Positions 1 to 13,175 of a DNA stretch of 64,000 bases are shown one piece after another. Below the pieces are notes generated by a model. That model was not told the origin of the DNA, ran no database searches, and saw only the letters and a list, made by a program, of their open reading frames with translations. The translations under genes and the position numbers were made by a program. Each line of letters opens with the position of its first letter. The first letter of the stretch is position 1. The stretch comes from Labia minor (taxonomy: Eukaryota > Arthropoda > Insecta > Dermaptera > Spongiphoridae): NCBI GenBank assembly GCA_963082975.1, contig OY720345.1, positions 17,386,491 through 17,450,490 of the forward strand, written 5' to 3'.

Positions 1-640
1 CATTTTTCTTTGGTGTTTAACTTTACCTGTCTTCTTGAATGTATATTTTACCTCAAGAGCCTCTTGAACTACTGAATTGCCGCTATTATCAGCCTTCAGG
101 AAATTTATTTCATATACACATAGTTGTATCACTAACTCATCAAAAGTTTTCTTAGCATCCTCTGTTAACATCATCCAACTTGACTGAAATGAGCTAAAAC
201 TGCTAGAAAAGATACTAAGAATCTTACAAACTATTAGTAAATCAGGTAACGGATTTTCCTTGTTTTCTATTAGTCCGTTATTTATTTCATTCCACATGCT
301 TTTTAATTTAGCTATATGCATTGAAACATCTTTCCTTCAATCCAATTAAATGAAAAGAAATCTGAACAAATCTTAAACAATTGGTCTTTGGGGATGCTTC
401 AAACAATTTTTTCAAAGTGGTCCAAACATCAAAAGCAGATTCTGATAAACTGTATCAGTAACTGCACTTCCAATCATTGACTTTGCATAACTACTAGACT
501 TTCTATACAATCTATTTGAGCTTTAATTTTATCTTCAGTAGTTCCTTTGCCCTGAACAATAAGTTTTTCTAGGACGTTATATCGCCTCATGATGTAGTCA
601 AAATAACGGAGAATGCGATCATGAAACCTAGAACGACAAT
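1..640 (-). pseudogene. Decayed Copia-type gag (UBN2-like) fragment
   Basis: Reading the minus strand gives broken frames that resemble the gag/UBN2 region of Ty1/Copia polyproteins. Visible pieces include HIAKLKSMWNEINNGL, LPDLLIVCKILSIF, FQSSWMMLTEDAKKTFDELV and an upstream FDVWTTLKKLFEASPKT. Stops and frameshifts separate the pieces, so it cannot be translated as one protein. The fragment runs off the left edge of the window, and no LTR, zinc knuckle or pol is visible. It is a dead copy; the assignment rests on family resemblance only. Confidence 0.6.
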
Positions 641-699
641 CTAGTAGTGACATTGAGTTGCCTTAAAATGGAATTGTTTGTTTTTTCAAGGTATCAGAA

Positions 700-1645
700 A
701 CATCCTCCCCTAGCACCACATTTGAAAACCTCGATGTATTTCTGATCTTTTTGAAGGATTGTCCAGGTTTCTGCCCCATATGTACAGATCGGGAAGATCA
801 GGGCTCTACCAGCTTCTTCGTAGTTGTTGAGATATTCCTGTCTCTCCATATTATGTACATTTGCTGCATTGCGACTTTGGTAATTTCTATACGCCTTCTA
901 ATTTCGTCGGTGGACCCTCCATTTTTAGAGATTAATAAATCACAATGATTAATGATACACAAATGTGTCGACCACTTTACATGGCGCTATTTCGTTAAGG
1001 TGGTGTTCAACAACATTGCAGCGGTCGACAATCATTACTTTGGTTTAATCACGAATCATTTGCAGACCTATTCCGGAACTGGCTATTTAGATTCTTTCCA
1101 GGAGTTCTTCAAGTTCCTCTTGTGAGGCGGCGACAAGAGTTGTTTCGTCTGAAGAGCGGAGGTTGTTTATCTTTCACCACCGACCGAAAATCCTCCATCT
1201 CAGTCCTCAAGAGCCATCCTCATAGCATATTCAGCATATACATTAAAAAGGATTGGAGATAGAATACAGCCCTGACGAACACCAGATTGAATACGAAGAT
1301 AAGATGTGTTTTATCGTACAAATTTACAGCAGCGGTGTTAGATTCATATAGAGTTCTAATTAAGGCAACCAGATGAGGAGGTACTCCCATTTCGGCCAGA
1401 ATTCGCCAGAGTAGAGGCTAATTCACCGTAACAAAGGCTTTACGATAATCCAAAAAACACAGAATCACAGGGAACCCAAATTCTCTAGCCTTTTCAACGA
1501 TTTGCCTCACATTCAGAATCTGCTCTTGAGTCCCCTTCCCTTTTACGAATCCAGTTGGTAATCTGTTTATCAAGAAAGGTATTCGTTCTCTTGTAGAAAT
1601 TGAATTTGTTTTATATCCGATTTCAGTGCAAGCATACATCTGCAA
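700..1645 (-). pseudogene. Non-LTR retrotransposon reverse-transcriptase relic
   Basis: The minus strand carries reverse-transcriptase pieces in order. FVKGKGTQEQILNVRQIVEK and ILCFLDYRKAF (palm, catalytic region A) are at about 1435-1560. A frameshifted YLRIQSGVRQGCILSPIL-like block is near 1250-1310. The thumb-side DEIRRRIEITKVAMQQMY and FPICTYGAETWTI lie at 760-930. Several stops and frame changes show it is inactive. It belongs to the endonuclease-RT type of LINE but differs in sequence from the multi-copy LINE found elsewhere in the window (for example at 42.7-44.1 kb). No 3' tail was recognised. Confidence 0.7.
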
Positions 1646-2467
1646 AAAAAAAAATCCAAATTTTAATCATTTGAATAATATTTATTTAAATATATGTACT
1701 TATAATATAATAATATTTATTTAAATAATTTTAAAATATGTTAAATTAAAATTTAAATCAATTAATGGTTATAATAGATAAAAAGTATTTTATAATTTTT
1801 CAAACTCTAAAATATTTTATATAAGTATTTATATAAGAATATTTTTTTATATTATATTTATCTAAATATATGTACATAGACATACTGGGCACATTTTTCA
1901 TGTTGTTTTTCCAATTTAAAAAATAAACTATATTAAATGATAATATTTATAGAAATCAAGAACAAACTTTAAATTAAAATTAGTTGAAAATCTTAACATC
2001 AAACTTCAAGTAGTAAAGAAATCGTTCCCTCATTACAAATCTTTCTATAGTCATAATTTATATTAATCAATATTAAGAATAATTTTCAAAATATAAAAAT
2101 ATTTATTTCAAGTTAAAATATCTGAATATATTTTGAAATTTACTGAACATAGTTGCTGCTCTCTGGCGAGGAATTTCATTATCATTCAGAAATGTCCTCT
2201 TTCTAACTAAAGTCATAATTAACATTGTTCATATCAGTTCATATTAAAATGATAATCTTGACAACCAATTACAATTAAAAACTTAATCATTCAAAGTTCG
2301 AAACAATGTTATTAATTCAACACAAAGGTTTATTTACTATTTCATTTTTTATGCTTTTATTTAATTATAAAATAACCATTTCCTATTATTTTTATAGGAT
2401 TTTTATAAATTTCTTATTTATTCAACTTATAATATAATTCATTCACTCAAGAGAATCATATTAAAAA
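1646..2467. other. AT-rich region upstream of CLEC16A, no gene seen
   Basis: Very AT-rich sequence between the LINE relic and the CLEC16A start codon. No open frame, repeat family or clear core promoter could be supported. The CLEC16A promoter and any 5' UTR should lie here. Confidence 0.4.
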
Positions 2468-5400
2468 ATGTTTCGTAGCAGAAGTTGGTTTGGTGGAGGA
2501 CTTTGGAAACCAAAAAATGTTCATTCCCTTGAACATTTAAAGTATATATTTTTAAATTATATTACAATAATATAATTTTTTATATCGTAAACATTTAAGA
2601 TTCCTTATTATAGTATTTACATTTCAATAAACATGCTTCTTGTTTATCAAATTAACCCTATATTCAAAAACAATTTTACTTGAAACACTTGAAAGAAAAT
2701 AATAATAAAATTGATAGAATTTTTTATACACAACATATATTTATTAATAATTGTTGCATATTGTTGAGTATTAATGATGTCACATTTTTAATATTCTATA
2801 ATTTTTATATATCAAGTCAAATTTATTTAATTTTGAATTATTTAAATATTTGCTCTCATATTAAAAAATAAATAATTGATAATATTTAAAATGAGTGATA
2901 TGTCAAAATATAAAAATATTTATTAACCTTATTTATAAATTAAAATATTGAATAAAATGTAACAACTTTATATTTAAAAATTTATTATTTTCTAATTTTT
3001 TTTTTATATTCTTAATTTGGCAAAATAATTTTCTTATAATTTATTCTAAATAAACTAAATTGATCTACATAATATAATAATACATGTTTAATAATTTATT
3101 ATAATTTTTATTAATTATATTTATTTATATAGGTATTTATATAATGTGTTATCAAAAAATCAAATTGTCTCTGAACATAATCGTGGTCTCCTTGTGGAAA
3201 CTTTAAGATCCATTGCAGAAATTCTTATTTGGGGTGATCAAAATGATAGTAGTGTTTTCGAGTATGTATTAATTTATTATTATTATTTTTTTGTCATTTT
3301 ATATTTTAACTTTTGTTTTATTAAAAATAGTTTTTTCTTGGAAAAAAACATGTTATCATTTTTTCTAAAAATTATGAAACAAAAATGTGGAAGTTATGTG
3401 TGTGTTCAACTTTTACAAACGCTCAATATTCTCTTTGAAAATATTAGAAATGAAACTTCATTATGTGAGTAATTTTATTTATAATGGAAATTATTTTTTA
3501 TTAATTAATATTGAATCTTTTTTCAGATTATCTTCTAAGTAATAATCATGTAAATTCAATCATTGTACATAAATTTGATTTTTCTGATGAAGAAGTTATG
3601 GCTTATTATATTTCTTTTTTAAAAACACTTTCATTGAAATTAAACGCTCATACTATACATTTTTTTTATAATGAGGTATTAACCATTTATTTTCTAAATT
3701 TATTTAATTTATTTAAATATTATTCTCTTTTTAGCATACAAATGACTTTCCTTTATATACAGAGGCAATTAAATTTTTTAAACACCCTGAAAGTATGGTT
3801 AGAATTGCTGTAAGAACACTTACTTTAAATGTTTATCGTGTTGATGATGCCTCAATGCTTCAATTTATACGAGATAAAACGGCAGCTCCTTATTTTTCTA
3901 ATCTAGTCTGGTTTATTGGGAACCATATTCTAGAATTGGATAATTGCGTGAGGAATGACGCAGAGTAAGAATAAGAATATTATTTTTAAAAATTATTTAA
4001 AAATAAAATCATTAATATTTTTAATAGTCATCAAAGTCAGAATCGTCTTGCGGATCTTGTTGCTGAACATCTTGATCATCTTCATTATTTAAATGATATT
4101 TTAAGTCTTCAAATTGATGATCTTAATCAAGTGCTCTCTGATCATCTTTTAAATAAACTTCTTATTCCTTTATATATTTACTCTCTTATTCAACGAAAAT
4201 ACTTGGAAGAAAAACAAGAGGTAATTAGGTTTTTAACATTTAGTTTATAAATTTAATTAAAATCTCAAAATTGAGATTTTTATTCATAAGCGATATCCAG
4301 AACCAGCTAAATTTCTAAACGTCCTATTAACATAAAATAATTAAATTCATCACTCAAATATAAATATTATGCTTATTGTTTTTATTATAATAATTATTAA
4401 TTTATATTTTGTTTTAGGAATTTTCTGCCATTAAACCTCATGTTAGCATTGTTGTTTCCTTATTTCTTCTTTCGCAAGTTTTTCTTATTATAACTCATAG
4501 ACCACTTGTCCATACACTAGCAGCTATCCTCCTTGACGGCAACTTCCATGTATTCTCACAGGGAGCATGTGAAAAATTAGCAGATCAAATGGTAATTATT
4601 TAATATACATTTTAAAGACAAATTGCGTTTAAAAGATTAAATATTTACTAAATAATTAAATTTTCTTTAAATTTCAATCTGAAGCTATTTTAATTTTTAG
4701 ATGGAATTAAGCTTAAAACCTGGATTCGTTGCACCAACAGAAACTTTAGAAAAATCATTAGAAACAAATGCAAGTCAAGATTCTCAAACAGGTAATTATT
4801 TTTTTTTAAACTATTTTTTTTTTAATTATATATATATTTTACATATTACATCTTATAAAAACATTTTTTATAATATATCATATTTATTTTTCTATATATT
4901 GATGATTTTAATATTTTTCTCCTTTAAAGAATCAACTAATTGCGATATAGAAAATTCAGAAAGTGCATCTGGTGTTGTTGATAGTTTTTCTAATGAATTA
5001 ACAAAAGGCAATTTTACAGACGAAGAAAAAGAACAAAGAAGATCATTTGGTATGTCATTATAATATTTTCATTAATATACATATAAATTTTTATAATTAT
5101 CATTTAACATTTTCTTTGGTATATTTTGTTTTAGAACCTTCTATAGAATCATTCTGTGATAAACCTTTTTTTGAAGCAATTATATCTACTTTGCAATGTA
5201 ATGAAAATGATTATTCAGCTCTTTTCTCACTTTGTTTACTATATGCATTGGGTCATAACAAAGGTATTGATTGTTTTTATTTAATAAAAAATATATTTAA
5301 AATAAAAAAAATTAATTTAAATATGTAAGAAATAATTTTAATTTTGAATCCTAGGCATTGATAAAAACTTGCTTGATACGGTTTTATATCCTTCCGAAAA

Positions 5401-8400
5401 ATCAGATCCTCGAAACAAATATAATATACCCCTTGTTGAAAGATTAATCAAGATTATTAACAGCAGTTGCCAATCGAGTAAGAAAATCTTTTTATAAATA
5501 TTTTTTAGGGATAAAGATGACAAATTCCTCAAATTCTTATTAATTAATTTATTTCTTCAAATTTTTCTTTTCGTTTAATTAAAGATTGTAGAATACGTCT
5601 TGTTACCCTGGAACTTGCTACTCGTCTTCTCGCTCAACTTGTTATTAAAAATGGAACTAGTGTTTTACATGATGGTCACTTGGCTGCTGTAGAAGGTGCG
5701 AGAGAGGAAAGCACATCATTATTAAGGAATTTTTATAAGGTATTTACTTGTTATAAATCAATCCATCGAACTGAAAGATATAGTTTAAACCATTGGTCCT
5801 TAACCAGTCTTAATTTTAATTTAGATATCTTTTATTTATGAAAATGCAACATTTTTTTGGAGGAGATCTGGAGAGATTTTTTTGATTTAGACAAAAATTC
5901 TTTAAATGATTCGATATAAAATAAGGTAGTTTCTGGTTGAAATATGAATGTTTTTTCTTGTTCTTTCCACCTTCCCATAAATTGATTCCCTCCACTCTTT
6001 CATCATTTTTTTTCAATTATTTTAAAAATATTCAAATTTTTTTCTTTTTTGCTAAAGTTACTGTGTCATAATTTGAGTTTTATTTTGAAAAGAATAGCCT
6101 AAGTTGATATAATTTGAATTAAACTCACAACATATACATTTTAATCTCTCTACTGCCATGTTATCTATAAATAAATATTTTTAATAAGAAATTTATTTTC
6201 AAAATTTTAGACTCACATTAAAAGATTTATTCATCCATCATTTAATATCCTTTTTTTGTCTTTTACTTTCTATTAGAGTGAAGATTTTTTTTTGGATATG
6301 TTTGAAGACGAATATAATGAAATGAAAAAACGGCCATTAAATGTAGAATGGCTGACAATGGATGCGAATATTCTTTTGCCACCAACTGGAACACCAATGA
6401 CAGGAATAGAATTTAGTAAAAGATTACCTTGCGGAGAGGTATATAATATTATCATTTATTTTAGTTATAAATATTATTAATACATATAATTTGAAAACTG
6501 TTGTTTAAATTTAATTTTAGGTTGAAAGAGCTAGACGAGCCATTCGTGTATTTTTTTTAATACGGGAACTGTCGTTCAGTCTTGGATGTAATTCATCATC
6601 AGACAGTAATAATGGATCTCACTCTGCCTCTTTATTACCATTAACAAATCCACAATCATGTGTGCAGGTCGACCACGCGCTCGACCTCAGTAAGTTAAGC
6701 TTCATCTCAAGTGAGTCTGGCACAAACGACACACAAACACTTTCATTCACCAATATGTTAATTTTTCTTTTTCTAACTTAGATTTTAAATATTTTCTTTG
6801 TGCTTTCATTTGTGTAAACGTTTCGCATGAATAACACCTTTGAATCAATTAATTTTAATTATAATAGAAAGTTGGGATATATTTCATTGAATTTAGTTAT
6901 ATTATATATTAATTCCCTTCGTAACTTAATCATCTAAATTTTCTAAATATTATAATTGTTTTCCATCACTTCAAATCTCATTTCTGTTACTTCAGTGATC
7001 TTATGGGAATATGTTGCAGATTGAAATTGGCATCTTTCTCTGCCGACTGTTGTATTCACATCTATTAAATATTTTGCCTATTCATGGACAAATACTGAAT
7101 AACTATTAAAAATCAACTTATTTAAAATGTTCTTGTTAAATATTTTTTTTTTTAATATTTAATTCAAATTATTATTTTTTTTTTAAATTAATAATAATTT
7201 TCTTTATCTGGAGGGGGATAATTCCATTTCAATTGGAGAAAGAAGAGATCTTTCTTATTTATAATTTTTATGAAATATTTGGGATAGTTGGAGTTGCTTC
7301 AAACTTGATCAAATATTGATCAGTCTTTGTTAAACCTCACCCACCTTTGTGGATATTTGCTTTATAATTACTTACATTTACCTTTAACCTTTTTAATACA
7401 TTCTAATCCAACTTAAATAATAAACTGCCCTTTCAATTAAATATTCTTTAGAAATATTGTTTGTGTATTAGTTATATATATATACGAGGTCTGTCCGGAA
7501 AGTATTGGTCCTACCTTTATATCTCCGCGCTGGCGTTATTCCGGGTCATCGGGCGGGTGGCATCCTTCGAAGTAATCCTCACTTGATTGAATAACACGAT
7601 TCAAGCGATGTTTCCACTTCTCGAAACAATCGTGGAACTCGCTTTTAGGGATGATCTTTAGTACGCTCGTCGTATTTTGAACCGTCGTTTTGTCATCGAA
7701 TCGCTGTCCTTTGAGTGGTTTTTTGTGTTTTGGAAATAGCCAAAAGTCAAAAGGGGCTATGTCGGGACAATGTGTTTCCTAAACTCTAAAAACCATAGCG
7801 ATTCGATGACAAAACGACTGTTCAAAATAATGCGACGAGCGTACTCAAGACCATCCCAAAAGCGAGTTCCAGGATTGTTTCGAGAAGTGGAAACATCACT
7901 GGAACCGTGTTATGCAATCAAGTGGGGGTTACTTCGAAGGATGCCACTCTCCCGATGATCCAGAATAACGCCAGCGCGGAGATATAAAGGTGGGCCGATA
8001 CTTTCCGGACAGACCTCGTATATATATTTATATGTTGTTTTATCCTAATATTAATAAAATTTCACTTATATGAATATATTCTTTGTCTGAAAACATCCTA
8101 AACTAAAACATTTAATCTTGTTCATTTGAAAACTAATTTTTATTCTATGTACTTTTTTTCTCGAAATAACATTTTATTAAACTCTAAGGTCATTTGATAA
8201 CAAACAATATATTAATAAGGAAAATTATTTTTAAATATAATTTTTATTTCTTAAATAAATATAATATAAACTTAATTTTTTAATTTTAAATTATTTGAAA
8301 TATTAGATTCTTAATTTTTTTAATTCAATTTAATCTTGATCACCTTTTTTCTTAAGGAGGCTTAAATTTTAGAATACAATTCAGTAAATAATTTTCTAAA

Positions 8401-11400
8401 TAATAAGTAGTAATGGTCAGGAGTAAGATTCTGGCCCTGAAAACTTGGATTTTTCTATTTGGGTAAATTAACTTTTAAAATACTTTTTATTTACTTTTTC
8501 TATGTTAAATACAAGTAACACAAAACACTTTTCTAACAAATTTGTATTGAATTAAATGTTTGTGTGTCCATTATTAAATATACACTTAAGATAATCACTT
8601 TATATCACATACATTTCAGACAACAGCGATCTTATTGCGTGCACAGTTGTCACAAAAGATGGTCACAAGCTTCGGCGCTTTCTTGTTATCGATGCCGTCC
8701 AATTAATTCTTGTCGAACCTGAAACTCGACGACTTGGTTGGGGCATTGCTAAATTTGTCGGCTTTTTACAAGTAAATATATATTTTGTTGATGATTTGTT
8801 GTTTTTTTTTTTAAAGAAAACTATTTATTTTTATATAAGTAAATGTGTATAATTTTAAATATTTAATCTAGTTAGATTTAATTTTAATTTTTATATTTAG
8901 ATTTTGTAATTCCATTTTTCTAATATTTTTGATGATTATTTTAGGACATTGAAGTGATTGGCGACAAAGATGACTCCCGATGTTTGCATATTACCGTTCA
9001 TAGACCATTATCATCCAGTTCTACTAATCGAGTACCACTTTTATCAGCAAAATTTATTTTTGACGATCATATTCGATGTATGGCTGCCAAACAAAGGTAC
9101 TTAATATATATATTCGAATTATTTTTCTTCTAAAAAAAGTTATTAAAAAAATAAATAATCATAAACAACTTATATATGCAATGTATATTTCCTTCAACAT
9201 TTTTTAATTAAAGCAAATATTTTAATTTTATATTTTTCCATTAGATTAACAAAAGGCCGTTTAAAAGCTCGTCAGAAAAAAATGCATCTAATTGCTCGTC
9301 TTCTTGATCTTCCTACTTCAGTACAACCTTGTCCTTCACCTCCTGTATTTAATCTACTTGCTCAAAGACATGAAGCTTCACGTAAGTAAATCATTTTCTT
9401 CTTTTCTTTAAAAAATAATAATTTTCGCGCAATGTGTGAATTAAAGTATTATTTAAGATTACAAAATATAGTTGATTCAATATAAATAAATGTTAAATTA
9501 TTATTAAAAACATACATCTATGATACGCGAGCCACTAGTAATTTTATATTTATATTTTCTAAATAAATTTAATAAAAGTTAATTCATTTTATTATAGGTT
9601 TATCACGGCAAACACACCGTCCTCTTTTGGTAGAAAACGCGAAGGTTCCTGGCTATGCTACTGCCCTCAGACGTGAAAATTTGCAGGTTTCTACTGGAGC
9701 AATAACACGAGGGCAATCTCCAGGAAAAAGACGTTCCGAATCCTCACATGGTAAATATATTTTATTTATATTTTTAAATTATAAATTCTATTTCATTCTT
9801 ATCAGTATAAATATAAAACCATGACTAGATAATTACTAGACAATTATTAAATAAATTTATATATAAATTTTATTTAGATTAAAAGATTATAAATTTGATA
9901 TATATAATTTATCAAAATATATACTATTAATTTATAATTTTCTGAATTTCAGATCGTTCAATGCATAGAATCACTAGTGGAGGAGGACGAGTTGTATCCA
10001 GAGATTCCTCTCCTAGAAATCCACGTCCTCGAAGTGAAGAGATTCCATTAGAAGATATGGCAAAGGTCGAAAATTTTATTTTAAAATATAATACAATTGC
10101 TCTAAAACTTGATTTGAATTTGCAAACCTTCCAATAGATTTATTTTATTTAAATCAAATTAAAATATACATTTTTACCGACCGACGATAGTAAGGAAGGT
10201 ATTGTTTTCACACCAAATTTCACATGTGGAGATTTTTACATATCTCCACGAATCATGCATTTTCTAAACAGAAAAAAGTATTTTTAGCATGATGTCTGTC
10301 CGTCCGTCTGTCCGTCCGTCCGTCCGTATAGATGTGTACAGCCTGAACGGCTCAACCGATTTTGATGAAATTTGGTATATTTACTTAATGCATCAGTGGG
10401 ATGAATTGATCAACTTTTGGTGCAATTCCGGAAACCGGAAGTGGTAGTATTAGCGATCGACGATAGGAATGAAAGGGTTATTTTCACACCAAAGGAGATT
10501 TTTTTATATATTACCACGAATCATGCACTTTGTATTGGTTTTATCCTCGAGAAAAATCATTTTTATTAGTTTTTTCTTGATTTAAAATTATATGACGTCA
10601 TCCAGCCATTCATGACGTCACAGCCTGGTCTTGCATATATATTATAAATAAAATAAAATTAAAAATGTTTATATTTATTATTTATGTATCCATATCTGTT
10701 TTTTATTACATTAATAGATATATGAAAATTATTTGAAATTGTTTCTGTAGCTGGAAATTAATTTATTTCAAACCGTCGGTCGGTTCGGACCTGGCCACAG
10801 GTCAACTTATTTTTTAATGAAATAAATGAATTTAAAATTAAGAGTCATTAATTATTATTTTTTTTTCTTTAAAATTTTAATAGTTTTATGAAAAATAATT
10901 ATAATTTTACCCACGTTATTATAAAATAAAATTAGAAGCTTCCATAGTGTAAAAATCTTTATAATGAATCTCTATACATATTTAGACTAAGCCATGGCCT
11001 CCTCCAAATGGTGGTGAATCATCTTCTAGAAGTAATCATCATATTCTCGAATCATCATCTCCTAGAAGACGTCATAGTAGGTATGTATTTCAAAATTTAA
11101 TTATATTTTCTTAATAAACTTTATTCAATATATTTATTTATTTACTTTTAATATAAAAAATAATTTTAATTTTGTTTTTAGTCACTCTTCGCCACATCGA
11201 TTGAGTTTAGCACCGAATAATGGCCAACTTTCATTCCCTTCTACTTCTTCGCAAAGTCAAGATTCTCAAACATCTAAAAATAATACTAATCAGGATTTAC
11301 TTCATTCGAATCAACGTGTACCAGAAGAAACATCATTCACGCAACCACAAGAAATATCGGCCCTACCACCAGGTATATCCAACGGGGAAAGAAAGACTTC

Positions 11401-11443
11401 TCAGACACAACAAAAACGTCGCGGCATCATTGAAACAGTGTAA
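2468..11443 (+). CDS. CLEC16A: CLEC16A orthologue (ema/Gop-1), 21 coding exons
   Basis: Orthologue of CLEC16A, a membrane-associated regulator of endosome maturation, autophagy and mitophagy (ema in Drosophila). Exons: 2468-2541, 3133-3261, 3331-3464, 3527-3675, 3735-3964, 4028-4220, 4418-4591, 4701-4791, 4930-5049, 5135-5263, 5355-5477, 5585-5739, 6277-6438, 6521-6689, 8620-8771, 8945-9096, 9245-9381, 9598-9750, 9953-10065, 10986-11080, 11182-11443. All junctions are GT/AG, the phases fit, and the sum is 3096 nt (1031 aa), close to the vertebrate length. The start [11 protein letters not shown] is typical. The FPL domain follows ([55 protein letters not shown]). Later come [54 protein letters not shown] and [20 protein letters not shown]. 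The C-terminal ~200 residues are Ser/Pro/Arg-rich and diverged, as expected. No stop or frameshift was seen. The large introns after exons 14 and 19 carry transposons. Confidence 0.95.
7485..8018. mobile_element. Mariner fold-back: two transposase 3' ends head-to-head in a CLEC16A intron
   Basis: The element starts CGAGGTCTGTCCGGAAAGTA and ends with its inverse, flanked by TA on both sides. Left arm (7485-7705) and right arm (7797-8018) are inverted copies of the mariner 3' end, separated by a 91-bp loop. The right arm encodes, on +, [21 protein letters not shown] and ends at the family's PDDPE stop. The left arm encodes the same end on - ([20 protein letters not shown]), extending further upstream to a [14 protein letters not shown] motif. 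The arms differ at scattered positions, roughly one in ten by eye. It cannot make transposase. Transcription of the host intron would give a long hairpin RNA. Confidence 0.85.
10176..10809 (+). mobile_element. Helentron-like non-autonomous element, family A, copy 1
   Basis: One of three copies (others at 40511 and 54757). It begins ACCGACCGACGATAG after a T-run. Near the other end it carries the inverse GTCGGTCGGT, then a short 3' palindrome GACCTGGCCACAGGTC about six bases before the end. A TCCG/TCTG microsatellite sits inside (10300-10326), followed by a block containing GATGAAATTTGGTA. Inverted subterminal repeats, an internal microsatellite and a 3' hairpin are the hallmarks of Helentron-associated elements (DINE-1 type). 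It also carries TGACGTCA palindromes near 10593-10620. It lies in the CLEC16A intron before exon 20. Confidence 0.65.
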
Positions 11444-13134
11444 TTTAAATGTATATAAACTAAATTATAAATAGATAATTTAGAAAGTAAAAAAATATAA
11501 AATTTGTATATAAAAATATAACTATAAATACGAGTATATATAAATATTATAACAGATTTTAATTTATTAAATTATATAAATATATAATTATAATTAATAA
11601 TTTTGTTAAATAATTATTTTTTTACTATATTGTTAAAATATTAATTTTCATCGTAACCATAATATAAAATGGACCAATGCATAAAAACTGGATTTTTCTA
11701 ATCACTTTATTATCATTATCGTCACAACGTTGTTTTTATAAACAAATTTTTAATTAATAATAAAAAAAATTCTTTAAATGTTGAAAAATAACAAAATTGT
11801 TTTTTAAATATAGTTTTAGAAATTATTTACAAATTAACGAGTCTCAGATTATATTAAAAATTTATAAAAATTCTAAATATAAAAATATATTAGAAAACAT
11901 TAAGTTAAATAAAAATAATAAAGATTCTTTACCAAAAATATAATTTTTATATATTATAAAATATTAAATAAATAGAGAGTAATCTCAAATTTTTTTTTAA
12001 AAGCTATGTCTAATGTTTTAAAGATTCAATCCAGTGAATAAAAAAAATTGATTAGAAATTCTAATATTTAAGTTAAAGTAAAAGTTTAAATGAAAATTAT
12101 AATTTTCAAAATGTGATAATTATTTTATTATATGTTTAAAAACAATATAATTAATTCAGTTTTTCCAAATAAAATTATGTGAAAAAATGCCTCCATAACA
12201 AATTTACTTATTAATTAAATCTTAATAAAATTAATACATATATTATCCATATGAATGAATTTCATCAAAAAACAATTCAAAGATTTTAATATATTTATAT
12301 ATTTTTATTGAATAATTTAAATATATGTATATATTTATTTATTATTGTTAACTAGTTCTAAAATACTTTACATTTTATTCATCAGATGGATAAATTTTAT
12401 TTTATTATCAATTTCCTAAGTGTTTTAAAAATATTAATATTTTAATTTCTCTTAAAAAAATTGTCAAAACATTAATTTTTATTAAAATTTATAATTGAGA
12501 CTCAAGAATCAAAATTCTATATATTAATTTATATAATAATTTTATTTTTTTTTATATAATTAAAATTTATTTTTTGATTTTTCTATGATATGTAATCAAA
12601 TTTACTTGTTTTATCCAAAAGACCATAAAATTGTAAGTTGCTAATGCTATACTTCTTTTAAAAAATAATTTATTTTAATTTTTAATTAATCTAACTTGAA
12701 ATTGATCTATAACATTTAATATCATTTATAGACAAAACATATCGATCTTTTTTTTATTTTATTTAAAGATTCCTTCTCTAAAGATTTTCTAAATAATCTA
12801 ATTTAAATTTTGTGTACATATGCATCTTTTGAATTAATCAAATAATTCATTTGATTAATAAATTTCTTAAATTTTAAAAATAAAATCTATTTCATGTTTT
12901 GAAATCGTTTATTTATTTATTTTATTATATTCTTTCAAACAATACTTATAAATCTATTTATCTATCAATTTTTAAATGCAATTTCAATACAAACTTGCTT
13001 CTAATATATTTGATATATAATAAAAAATTTTATAATTTAATATTTTTTTTTACTTTTGTAAGGATTTAATAAAACAAGATACAAAATATTTTTATATAAT
13101 GTATAATTGTTAGTTTAGTTCTTGGATTACAAGT
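11444..13134. other. Convergent intergenic region, AT-rich, no gene seen
   Basis: About 1.7 kb of extremely AT-rich DNA between the converging CLEC16A (+) and LIM gene (-) 3' ends. A possible CLEC16A polyadenylation signal AATAAA is at 11759-11764, about 315 nt past the stop. No repeat family from elsewhere in the window was recognised here. Confidence 0.5.
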
Positions 13135-13152
13135 TTTATTATAGATTTTATT
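13135..13152 (-). terminator. Polyadenylation signals of the LIM gene
   Basis: On the minus strand two AATAAA hexamers lie 24 to 41 nt downstream of the LIM gene stop codon (forward positions 13147-13152 and 13135-13140). That is the usual spacing for a short 3' UTR. Confidence 0.55.
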
Positions 13153-13175
13153 TTACTACCGAAATTGTTATATTT

